A stretch of 37,008 nucleotides of DNA from an uncultured Flavobacteriaceae bacterium (GCA_938084555.1 CALKFR010000067.1:1-37008), one strand, 5' to 3'; counted from the stretch's first letter, positions 18,300-26,736 are shown. Notes: a model not told the origin generated them from the letters alone. A program made the numbers and translations.

Positions 18300-19632
18300 A
18301 AATAAGTTAACGTTGACTGATAAAACAGAAATAAAAAATACAACAGGGCTAGTTTGGTTTGGAAACGACCTTAGAATTCATGATAATGATGTATTATCTC
18401 TTGCTATAAAAAATCATTCTAAAGTCATAGGTACATACATCATAGATCCCTTATTCTTCAAAGAAAATGAATTTGGATTTAAAAAAATGGATGTGTTTAG
18501 AACTCAATTTCTTTTAGAATCTTTAAATGATCTTCAACATCAATTATTAACAAAAAATATTTCCTTACTTGTTTTTACAGACAATCCAGAAATTAGACTT
18601 AAGGTTATTTGTGACAGTTATAAAATTGATTCTATCTACAAACAGAAAGAGTGGACGAATGAAGAAAATATTTCTAAAATAAAAGTTCAAAAAAATTTAA
18701 ACAAAAATATCAAAATCACAGAGGTCTACAATCAGTTTTTATATCACCCTGAAGATATTAATATTAATATCGATAGTATTCCTCAAGTATTTTCTAATTT
18801 AAGAAAGAAATTAGAAAAATATGTAGCCATTAGACCTAAAACTGAGATTCCAAAATTAAATCCAAATAATGTTATTAATACCACAACTACTATTCCTTCA
18901 TTAAGTGATCTTGGTTTTAATATTTTCGAAAAAGATAAAAAAACTGCTTTCCCATTTAGTGGTGGTGAAAATGAAGCACTCAAAAGGTTAACTAATTATT
19001 TTTTTGAAACAAAAAATTTAGGAATTTATAAAAAAACAAGAAATGGATTAATAGGTACAGACTATAGCTCTAAATTTTCTCCTTGGTTAGCCAATGGTTC
19101 TATTTCTGCTAGAACAATTTACTGGAGTGTTAAAAATTTTGAAGAGAGAGAAGTAAAAAATCAGTCTACATATTGGCTTATTTTTGAGTTGATTTGGAGA
19201 GATTATTTCAAATATATATCAATAAAATACGGTAACAATATTTTTAAGATTGGAGGAATTTTAAATAAAAACTACACATGGTCATCCAATAAAAAAATGA
19301 TACAAAATTGGATTAATGGAGAGACTAAAGATGACTTCGTTAATGCCAACATGATTGAATTAAGAAACACTGGTTGGATGAGTAATAGAGGAAGACAAAA
19401 TGTTGCCTCTTATTTTGCAAAAGAGCTAAAATTAGATTGGAGAATTGGCGCAGCTTATTTTGAATCTATACTACTAGACTATGATGTTCACAGCAATTAT
19501 GGAAACTGGATGTATGTATCCGGTGTTGGTAATGACCCAAGAGATCGAAAATTTAATACTCAACTTCAAGCAGAGCGATATGACCCCTCACATTTATTCA
19601 GAAAGCGCTGGCTTCAACAAACATTATTTTGA
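18274..19632 (+). CDS. Cryptochrome DASH-family protein (start uncertain: GTG 18274 or TTG 18313)
   Basis: [102 protein letters not shown] are CRY-DASH hallmarks. Confidence 0.93.
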   Translation: MKDAGETNKNKLTLTDKTEIKNTTGLVWFGNDLRIHDNDVLSLAIKNHSKVIGTYIIDPLFFKENEFGFKKMDVFRTQFLLESLNDLQHQLLTKNISLLVFTDNPEIRLKVICDSYKIDSIYKQKEWTNEENISKIKVQKNLNKNIKITEVYNQFLYHPEDININIDSIPQVFSNLRKKLEKYVAIRPKTEIPKLNPNNVINTTTTIPSLSDLGFNIFEKDKKTAFPFSGGENEALKRLTNYFFETKNLGIYKKTRNGLIGTDYSSKFSPWLANGSISARTIYWSVKNFEEREVKNQSTYWLIFELIWRDYFKYISIKYGNNIFKIGGILNKNYTWSSNKKMIQNWINGETKDDFVNANMIELRNTGWMSNRGRQNVASYFAKELKLDWRIGAAYFESILLDYDVHSNYGNWMYVSGVGNDPRDRKFNTQLQAERYDPSHLFRKRWLQQTLF

Positions 19633-19635
19633 CAA

Positions 19636-21111
19636 ATGAAAAAAGTTGCATTAGTATTTCCAAACCAGCTCTTTGAGGTTACACCTTTTCAAGATTTAAA
19701 ATGTGAGTTGTATTTAGTAGAAGAGTTTTTATTTTTTAATCATTACAAGTTTCACAAACAAAAAATTGCTTTTCACAGAGCCACTATGAAAAGTTATTCA
19801 AGTTACCTTACGTCACTTGGTTTTAAAGTTACCTACATCAATGCAATATCTGAATTTTCTGATATTAGAAAATTAATTTCTAAACTCATTAAAAATGGTT
19901 TACAAGATATACATGTTATTGAACCCAATGACAATTGGCTAGAAAAACATATAAAAAATACTACTAAAAATATTTCAATAACATGGTACAATAACCCTTT
20001 ATTCATTAATACTAAAAATGAACTTGATCCATTTTTTAATTCGTCTAAAAAGAAATTTTTTCAGACCTCTTTTTATAAACAACAACGTATAAAAAGAAAT
20101 ATATTAATGTCTAATGGAGAACCAGTAGGGGGAAAATTAACCTATGATTCAGAAAATAGAAAAAAATATCCAAAAAATAAAAAGCCACCTACAATTAACT
20201 TTCCAGAGAAAACACCCTATCACCTCGAAGCTGAGCAGTATGTTAACAGTCATTTTGATGCCCACTACGGTCATTTAAGTAGCTCAATTATTTATCCCAT
20301 AGATTTTAAAACCTCACAAGCTTGGCTTGAAGAGTTTTTAGAAAAAAGATTTAAAGAGTTTGGTGATTATGAAGATGCAATTGTGCAAAAAGAAGTTTTT
20401 TTAAATCATAGTATTTTATCTCCATTAATTAATGTTGGATTATTAAATCCTTTGGAGGTTATTAAGCAAACTCTCAAATTTGCAGAAAAAAATAATATTC
20501 CAATCAACTCCACAGAAGGGTTTGTCAGACAAATAATTGGTTGGCGAGAATTTATTAGAGGAGTCTATAATGTTAAAGGTTCAGAGGAACGCACCAAAAA
20601 CTTTTGGGGGTTTTCAAGAAAAATACCTGCTTCTTTCTACACTGGATCTACAGGTATAGAACCTATAGATGATGCTATCAAGAAGGTTTTGAATACAGGA
20701 TATGCTCATCACATTGAACGACTTATGATTTTGGGTAATTTTATGGTTTTATGTGAGTTTGACCCAGACGATGTGTATCAGTGGTTTATGGAGTTATTTA
20801 TAGACTCATATGATTGGGTTATGGTTCCTAATGTATATGGAATGAGTTTATATGCAGATGGTGGCTTAATGTCTACCAAACCCTATATAAGTAGCAGTAA
20901 CTACATCATGAAAATGAGTAATTACAAAAAAGGAGATTGGCAGGTAACATGGGATGGATTATTTTGGTCTTTTATGGATAAGCATCGAAATTTCTTTTTA
21001 AAAAACCCAAGGTTAGGTATGCTTGTAAGAACTTTTGATAAAATGACTCAGGATAAAAAAGACACACATTTTAAAAATGCTGAAAAATTTATAAAACAAT
21101 TAGATGAATAA
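19636..21111 (+). CDS. FeS-BCP / prokaryotic (6-4) photolyase (PhrB)-like protein lacking the Fe-S cluster cysteines
   Basis: EGFVRQIIGWREFIRGVY, GYAHHIERLMILGNFMVL, WVMVPNVYGMSLYADGG, TKPYISSSNYIMKMSNY are PhrB/CryB family motifs; only Cys23 and Cys373 occur in the protein. Confidence 0.9.
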   Translation: MKKVALVFPNQLFEVTPFQDLKCELYLVEEFLFFNHYKFHKQKIAFHRATMKSYSSYLTSLGFKVTYINAISEFSDIRKLISKLIKNGLQDIHVIEPNDNWLEKHIKNTTKNISITWYNNPLFINTKNELDPFFNSSKKKFFQTSFYKQQRIKRNILMSNGEPVGGKLTYDSENRKKYPKNKKPPTINFPEKTPYHLEAEQYVNSHFDAHYGHLSSSIIYPIDFKTSQAWLEEFLEKRFKEFGDYEDAIVQKEVFLNHSILSPLINVGLLNPLEVIKQTLKFAEKNNIPINSTEGFVRQIIGWREFIRGVYNVKGSEERTKNFWGFSRKIPASFYTGSTGIEPIDDAIKKVLNTGYAHHIERLMILGNFMVLCEFDPDDVYQWFMELFIDSYDWVMVPNVYGMSLYADGGLMSTKPYISSSNYIMKMSNYKKGDWQVTWDGLFWSFMDKHRNFFLKNPRLGMLVRTFDKMTQDKKDTHFKNAEKFIKQLDE

Positions 21112-22597
21112 AGAAAAAATAAATCTAGTTTGGTTAAAAAGAGATTTAAGATTACATGACAATGAGGCCATAAGTAAAGCCATAAAAAATGGGAAAAGAT
21201 TTTTAATTTTTTATGCTTTTGAGAAAATTTTGATTCATGACCCCCATTATAATATTCGTCATTGGAATTTTATTAAAGAATCTCTAGTAGATATCAATAC
21301 AGAACTTAAAAAACATAAAACAAAAATATTGTCTGCAGCTTCAGATGTTATTGGATTGTGTAATCAAATTCAAAATTTCTACACAGTTCAAACCATCTAT
21401 TCACATCAAGAAACCGGAATTTTAACCACCTATACTAGGGATAAAGAATTTAAGAGGTACTGCAGAAATAATAATATTAATTGGATAGAAAATGTTAATA
21501 ATGGAGTTCAAAGAGGAATTCAACACCGAGAAAATTGGTATGATGAATGGGAAAAGTATATGAATGAGAAATTAGAGGTATTTAATCCTTTAGATGATCA
21601 ATTAATAAATATAGAGGATATTAAAAAAATAGAAAATATTTCAAATCCTGCATCATTAGAAACCTCATCTAATATAAAATTTCAAAAAGGAGGTAGAAGT
21701 TTAGGATATAGATATTTAAATAGTTTTTTTAAAGAAAGACACAAAGACTATATGTATAATATATCTAAACCTACACAGTCAAGAACTAGTTGTAGTAGAC
21801 TATCTCCATACTTAGCCTGGGGTAATCTATCAGTAAGAGAAGTATTTCAGATTGGAAGAAAAGAAAAAAACAAAAAAAATGCCAAACATATAGGGGCATT
21901 TTTATCTAGACTTCGATGGCAAGCACATTTCATACAAAAATTTGAAATGGAACATGTAATGGAAAAAGCAAGCGTGAATAAAGGATATCATAAGCTTAAA
22001 AAATCCATTTCAAAAAAATATCAAGATGCATGGATCAATGGAAAAACAGGTTTTCCTTTAGTAGATGCATGTATGCGATGCCTTAAAGAAACTGGGTATT
22101 TAAATTTTAGAATGCGTGCATTAACTGTTTCCTTTTTCACACATATCCTTTGGCAACCTTGGCAAGATGCTACAACACACCTCTCACAAATGTTTTTAGA
22201 TTTTGAACCAGGAATACATTTTCCTCAACTTCAGATGCAAGCTGGAGAAACAGGAATAAACAATCTTAGAATTTACAATCCCATAAAAAATGGGAAAGAG
22301 CATGATGAAGATGCTGTTTTTATAAAAAAATGGGTTCCAGAACTGAAAAATTTAGATACTCATTTTGCTCACGAACCCTATTTAATGACTCCTCTTGAGC
22401 AACAGATGTATAACTTTACGCTAGGAAAAGATTACCCAAACCCAATTGTTGATTTAAGAAAAACGAGAAAAAAAGCATCAGATATCCTCTGGAATTTGAA
22501 GAAAAACTCTGAGGTTAGAAAAGAAAACAAAAGAATACTTCTTAAACATACATTATCCAATAGGGATATATTACTTTCAGATAATGTAAAAGTTTAA
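21104..22597 (+). CDS. Cryptochrome/photolyase-family protein, divergent FAD-binding motif
   Basis: NLVWLKRDLRLHDNEAISKA photolyase N-terminus; SRLSPYLAWGNLSVREVFQ, GFPLVDACMRCLKETGYLNFRMRALTVSFF, DFEPGIHFPQLQMQAGETGINNLRIYNP; 8-bp overlap with the preceding gene. Confidence 0.92.
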   Translation: MNKEKINLVWLKRDLRLHDNEAISKAIKNGKRFLIFYAFEKILIHDPHYNIRHWNFIKESLVDINTELKKHKTKILSAASDVIGLCNQIQNFYTVQTIYSHQETGILTTYTRDKEFKRYCRNNNINWIENVNNGVQRGIQHRENWYDEWEKYMNEKLEVFNPLDDQLINIEDIKKIENISNPASLETSSNIKFQKGGRSLGYRYLNSFFKERHKDYMYNISKPTQSRTSCSRLSPYLAWGNLSVREVFQIGRKEKNKKNAKHIGAFLSRLRWQAHFIQKFEMEHVMEKASVNKGYHKLKKSISKKYQDAWINGKTGFPLVDACMRCLKETGYLNFRMRALTVSFFTHILWQPWQDATTHLSQMFLDFEPGIHFPQLQMQAGETGINNLRIYNPIKNGKEHDEDAVFIKKWVPELKNLDTHFAHEPYLMTPLEQQMYNFTLGKDYPNPIVDLRKTRKKASDILWNLKKNSEVRKENKRILLKHTLSNRDILLSDNVKV

Positions 22598-22674
22598 CTC
22601 CCTAAAAAGGTGAATTTTAAAAAAATAATGTAGAAAAGTCATACCCTAATTATTTGTTAATTTTTGTCTAACTA

Positions 22675-22706
22675 TTTGATAAAGTCATTAAACAAAATTA
22701 CATTTG
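22675..22706 (+). promoter_or_regulatory. Bacteroidetes-type promoter TTTG-N20-TACATTTG
   Basis: TTTG at 22675-22678, 20-bp spacer, TACATTTG at 22699-22706 (consensus TTTG-N19..21-TAnnTTTG), 5 bp before the ATG at 22712. Confidence 0.65.
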
Positions 22707-22711
22707 GATGA

Positions 22712-23143
22712 ATGATATTCTCTACAACATATACCAACAAGGAAGCAAGAGATCTGACTAACGATTTAATAGGATTGCCTTTTTCATTCCTTCAATCATT
22801 AAAAATGGGAGGTATAGGCTCTAAAAGGATGATTATTGAAGAAACGAGCCAAAACTTTTATCAATATATCAATAATACATCTGATATAAGCTACGCAAAT
22901 ATAGAGCTTCGACCTAAGGGAATAATTATTCTAATAAATAAAGGTCTTAACAATTTTAATTGGGTAATACCCTATAGACAATTGGTTATTTATAAAACTG
23001 ATAGATTTAGTATTCATGCTCAAGGAAAATACGTCTGTTTTAAGAATAATATTCTTTATAAAGAAAACAAAAAATTCATTTCAAAAATGATAATCCTGAA
23101 AACACTTTACCAAGAAAAGTATTTAAACCATGCTTATGAATAA
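22712..23143 (+). CDS. Uncharacterised protein (143 aa) within the photolyase cluster
   Basis: Intact ORF immediately after a consensus promoter; overlaps the DUF2805 gene by 14 nt; no family recognised. Confidence 0.7.
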   Translation: MIFSTTYTNKEARDLTNDLIGLPFSFLQSLKMGGIGSKRMIIEETSQNFYQYINNTSDISYANIELRPKGIIILINKGLNNFNWVIPYRQLVIYKTDRFSIHAQGKYVCFKNNILYKENKKFISKMIILKTLYQEKYLNHAYE

Positions 23144-23411
23144 ATTATCAATTACTGATATAGATAGAATCATTGAAATGGCATGGGAAGACAGAACAAC
23201 ATTTGAAGCCATAAAGTTTCAGTTTGGTCTTGGTGAACAAGAAGTTATTAGTTTGATGAGAAATGAAATGAAATTGAAAAGTTTTAAATTATGGAGAAAG
23301 AGAGTTCAAGGAAGAAAAACCAAACATAGTAAACTAAGAGATTTTGAAAGTGGAAGGTTTAAGTGCACCAGACAAAGACAAATATCTAATAACTCTATTT
23401 CAAAAAGATAA
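23130..23411 (+). CDS. DUF2805 / TIGR03643-family protein
   Basis: ITDIDRIIEMAWEDRTTFEAIKFQFGLGEQEVISLMRNEMKLKSFKLWRKRVQGRKTKHSKLR matches the family as remembered. Confidence 0.88.
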   Translation: MLMNKLSITDIDRIIEMAWEDRTTFEAIKFQFGLGEQEVISLMRNEMKLKSFKLWRKRVQGRKTKHSKLRDFESGRFKCTRQRQISNNSISKR

Positions 23412-23471
23412 ACCAGTGCTTTGTTTTAAGTCTAGAGTACTTAAAAACAGCACAAAAAAAGATGAAAAAAT

Positions 23472-24170
23472 ATGAATACGAATAGATTAATAAAAGAACT
23501 AACAAAAGTGAGTAAGCTTAATGGTTTTTCATTCGATGATATTGGCGATGATCATTTATATACAGGATTAGAAACTCCAATGAAGCCAGACGCTTTTTTG
23601 ATATCTGATGAAGAAAAAAAAGAAAAAATTGCAATTTTATTCAAAGAAATTATGGACGTAATGGGTTTAGATCTCACAGATGATTCTCTTAAGGGTACTC
23701 CAAAAAGAGTAGCTAAAATGTACATAGATGAAATATTTTCTGGATTAAATCCTAATAATAAGCCAAAAATTGCTTTATTTGACAATAAATATCAATATAA
23801 TCAGATGTTGGTTGAGAAGAATATTACTTTCTACTCAAATTGTGAACATCATTTTGTACCAATTATAGGTAAGGCACATATTGCATACATATCATCTGGA
23901 AAAGTAATAGGACTCTCCAAATTGAATCGAATTGTTCAATATTATGCCAAGAGACCTCAAGTACAAGAAAGGTTAACAAATCAAATTGCAGAAGAATTAA
24001 AAACTTCTTTGCAAACAGAAAATGTAGCTGTTATTATTGATGCTAAACATTTATGCGTATCATCTAGAGGTATTAAAGATGATACTTCCGCAACAGTTAC
24101 CTCATATTATGGAGGAGAATTTAATACTCCAGAAAAAATTAACGAATTATTGAACTATTTAAAAGGTTAA
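23472..24170 (+). CDS. folE: GTP cyclohydrolase I
   Basis: TPKRVAKMYIDEIFSGL, NITFYSNCEHHFVPIIGKAHIAYI, VIGLSKLNRIVQYYAKRPQVQERLTNQIAEEL, HLCVSSRGIKDDTSATVTSYYGG. Confidence 0.96.
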   Translation: MNTNRLIKELTKVSKLNGFSFDDIGDDHLYTGLETPMKPDAFLISDEEKKEKIAILFKEIMDVMGLDLTDDSLKGTPKRVAKMYIDEIFSGLNPNNKPKIALFDNKYQYNQMLVEKNITFYSNCEHHFVPIIGKAHIAYISSGKVIGLSKLNRIVQYYAKRPQVQERLTNQIAEELKTSLQTENVAVIIDAKHLCVSSRGIKDDTSATVTSYYGGEFNTPEKINELLNYLKG

Positions 24171-24173
24171 ACA

Positions 24174-24401
24174 ATGGACATCATAGAAAGAGCTTCAGAA
24201 TTTGAGCACAGAAAACATAAATTCATTACCACAAGTGATCGAATAATAGCTTCAAGAGAAGTTAAAGGATTAATCTTAGAAATTAATGACATCTACAAGG
24301 AAAATAAAGATCCTGAATTAATGGACTTAATGAAAAGATTAACGGTAATTAAGCAGAAAATCGAAAAAAGACTCAAGGGTAGACCTCTAACATCTAGTTA
24401 A
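24174..24401 (+). CDS. Small uncharacterised charged protein (75 aa)
   Basis: ORF 3 nt after the folE stop and 3 nt before the SDR start; no family recognised. Confidence 0.6.
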   Translation: MDIIERASEFEHRKHKFITTSDRIIASREVKGLILEINDIYKENKDPELMDLMKRLTVIKQKIEKRLKGRPLTSS

Positions 24402-24404
24402 ATA

Positions 24405-25088
24405 ATGCGAAAAATTATAATTGTTGGAGGTAGTCGAGGAATCGGAAACTCCCTTCTTACCTCGCTAGTTGAAAATAACAAAGTTATCAATATTAGTAGG
24501 GTCCAACCTACCCTATCACATACTAATTTAACTCATTACACTTGTGATATTTTAATTGATGAACTCCCTGATTTAATGGAAGCTGATTCAATTATATATT
24601 GTCCTGGAAGTATCAACTTAAAACCAATATCACGATTAAAGCTAGATGATTTTAGAAATGATTTTGAAATTAATGTAGTTGGTGCTGTAAAGACCATACA
24701 AAAATATCTTACCATTTTAAAAAAAGGTAATTGTCCATCGGTTGTTCTTTTTAGTACTGTAGCAACAGAACTTGGAATGCCTTATCATGCTAGTGTAGCT
24801 GCTGCAAAATCTGCAGTTGAAGGATTGGTAAAATCATTAGGTGCAGAGTTAGCGCCTACAATCAGAATAAATGCTATTGCCCCTACCGTCACAGATACAG
24901 ATTTAGCATCTAAGTTCTTTAGAAATGAAAAAATGATTGATATGATTATAGAACGTCATCCACTTAAAAAGTTTCTTGATCCTAAAGAAGTCGCAGATAT
25001 GGCAGAATTCTTACTCTCTCCAAAAGCATCATCGATCTCAGGTCAAGTTTTTAAAATGGATTGTGGAATTGTTAGTTTTAAAATCTAA
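24405..25088 (+). CDS. SDR-family protein with atypical catalytic motif
   Basis: IIIVGGSRGIGNSL, SIIYCPGSINLKP, MPYHASVAAAKSAVEGLVKSLGAELAPTIRINAIAPTVTDTDLA; the usual YxxxK tyrosine position is Val. Confidence 0.87.
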   Translation: MRKIIIVGGSRGIGNSLLTSLVENNKVINISRVQPTLSHTNLTHYTCDILIDELPDLMEADSIIYCPGSINLKPISRLKLDDFRNDFEINVVGAVKTIQKYLTILKKGNCPSVVLFSTVATELGMPYHASVAAAKSAVEGLVKSLGAELAPTIRINAIAPTVTDTDLASKFFRNEKMIDMIIERHPLKKFLDPKEVADMAEFLLSPKASSISGQVFKMDCGIVSFKI

Positions 25089-25089
25089 T

Positions 25090-25629
25090 ATGAATCCGTT
25101 TGCAGTTTTCATTAAAACATTGTCTAAAACCAATAAACCTATAAAAATGTCAGCATCAAAATCGTTGTATGATATCAAGATTGATTCACTACAAGGGAAA
25201 TCAATTGATTTTTCATCCTTTAAAGGAAAAAAAATATTGTTTGTAAATGTGGCTTCAAAGTGTGGATTCACCCCCCAATATAAAGACCTTCAAAAGTTAT
25301 ATAATCAATACCAAGACAAATTAGTTGTTATTGGTGTTCCTTGCAATCAATTTGGGAAACAAGAACCAGGTAAGGCTGATGAAATTGAAGAATTCTGCCA
25401 GGTAAACTATGGTGTATCATTCTTAATTACTGAAAAAATTGATGTAAAAGGTAATCAACAACACCCCCTATACACATGGTTAACATCAAAAACTGAAAAT
25501 GGAAGAAAAAATTCTTCTGTAAAATGGAATTTTCAAAAATATTTGATCGATGAAAATGGTGAATTAATTGATTATTATTATTCAATAACCTCTCCAACTA
25601 GTTCTAAAATAAAAAAACACCTGAAATAA
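25090..25629 (+). CDS. Glutathione peroxidase (track ORF 24976..25629 starts too early; likely start 25090, possibly 25147)
   Basis: FVNVASKCGFTPQYKDLQKLY, VIGVPCNQFGKQEPG, VKWNFQKYLID; 24976-25088 overlaps the upstream SDR gene in another frame. Confidence 0.92.
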   Translation: MNPFAVFIKTLSKTNKPIKMSASKSLYDIKIDSLQGKSIDFSSFKGKKILFVNVASKCGFTPQYKDLQKLYNQYQDKLVVIGVPCNQFGKQEPGKADEIEEFCQVNYGVSFLITEKIDVKGNQQHPLYTWLTSKTENGRKNSSVKWNFQKYLIDENGELIDYYYSITSPTSSKIKKHLK

Positions 25630-25631
25630 AA

Positions 25632-25802
25632 ATGTTTGGACTCTTTAAAAAAAAATCAGAGATAGAAAAATTAGAACATCTTTACAAAAAAAAGATGAAA
25701 GAAGGATATGATCTTCAATCTATTGATAGAAGTGCTAGTGACCAAAAGTATGTTGAGGCAGACCAAATATTAAAGAAAATTGAATCCTTAGAAAAAAAGT
25801 GA
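25632..25802 (+). CDS. Small Lacal_2735-like protein (56 aa; not in the supplied ORF track)
   Basis: MFGLFKKKSEIEKLEHLYKKKMKEGYDLQSIDRSASDQKYVEADQILKKIESLEKK*, resembling the flavobacterial Lacal_2735 family; stop overlaps the GTG of the next gene. Confidence 0.75.
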   Translation: MFGLFKKKSEIEKLEHLYKKKMKEGYDLQSIDRSASDQKYVEADQILKKIESLEKK

Positions 25803-26266
25803 TTATCAAAAATTTTAAATACTTAATTTTATTTCTAATCATCAATTTTGGTGGATTAGCATTAGGGAGTTTGCTCATGAATAATGGCCCAAATACAGAT
25901 TGGTATTTTAGTTTAGCAAAAGCCCCTTGGTCACCACCAGGATGGGTTTTTGGAGCCGCCTGGACAAGTATTATGATTTGTTTTTCTATCTATTTAGTTT
26001 TTCTTTTCACGAAGCATTATAGCCAAAAGAAACTAATTTTATTTATTATTCAATTTTTCTTGAATGTTAGTTGGAACTATATTTTTTTTAATAAGCATCA
26101 AGTTTTTACAGCACTCATTTCTATAATTTTGTTAACTGCATTAATTTTCTTTTTTTTCTTTCACTTTAATAAGGAAATAAAAAAAGCTAGTTATTTACTT
26201 CTCCCCTATATGATTTGGCTTTGTATCGCCACTTCATTAAACCTTTATATTTTGATACATAATTAG
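25799..26266 (+). CDS. tspO: TspO/MBR-family membrane protein (GTG start)
   Basis: LAKAPWSPPGWVFGAAWTSIMICFSIYL, NVSWNYIFFNKHQ, LLPYMIWLCIATSLNLYI. Confidence 0.92.
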   Translation: MIIKNFKYLILFLIINFGGLALGSLLMNNGPNTDWYFSLAKAPWSPPGWVFGAAWTSIMICFSIYLVFLFTKHYSQKKLILFIIQFFLNVSWNYIFFNKHQVFTALISIILLTALIFFFFFHFNKEIKKASYLLLPYMIWLCIATSLNLYILIHN

Positions 26267-26268
26267 AG

Positions 26269-26736
26269 ATGAAAATATATACACTTCACAAAACTCAAAA
26301 ATTACCAATATCCATCAATGAAGCTTGGGAGTTTTTATCTAACCCTAAAAATTTATCAGAATTAACACCAAAAGAAATGAATTTTAAAATCATTTCAAAT
26401 GACCAAAAGAAAATGTACGCTGGTCAAATCATTCAATACAGCGTAACTCCAATTGCTAATATTAAAACAAAATGGATAAGTGAAATTACACATTTAAAAG
26501 AAGGAAAATATTTTGTAGACCTTCAACTCTATGGTCCGTATGCTTTTTGGCATCATAAACATTTTATTCATGAAATTGAAGGTGGAGTTGAAATGGAGGA
26601 TATTATTGATTATAAAGTTCCTTTTGGAATGCTCGGACGTATGATTCATCCATTTGCAGTAAAACCTAAACTAGAGAAAATTTTCAACTACAGGCAACAA
26701 AAATTAGTAGAACGCTTCGGAAAATATAATAAATAA
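26269..26736 (+). CDS. SRPBCC-family protein
   Basis: INEAWEFLSNPKNLSELTPKEMNFKI... VEMEDIIDYKVPFGMLGRMIHPFAVKPKLEKIFNYRQQKL is typical of SRPBCC proteins adjacent to photolyases. Confidence 0.88.
   Translation: MKIYTLHKTQKLPISINEAWEFLSNPKNLSELTPKEMNFKIISNDQKKMYAGQIIQYSVTPIANIKTKWISEITHLKEGKYFVDLQLYGPYAFWHHKHFIHEIEGGVEMEDIIDYKVPFGMLGRMIHPFAVKPKLEKIFNYRQQKLVERFGKYNK

Noticed and set aside
24976-25089. N-terminal extension of the glutathione peroxidase ORF in the track
   Set aside because: It overlaps the SDR gene in another frame and encodes nothing GPx-like; the ATG at 25090 right after the SDR stop is a better start.
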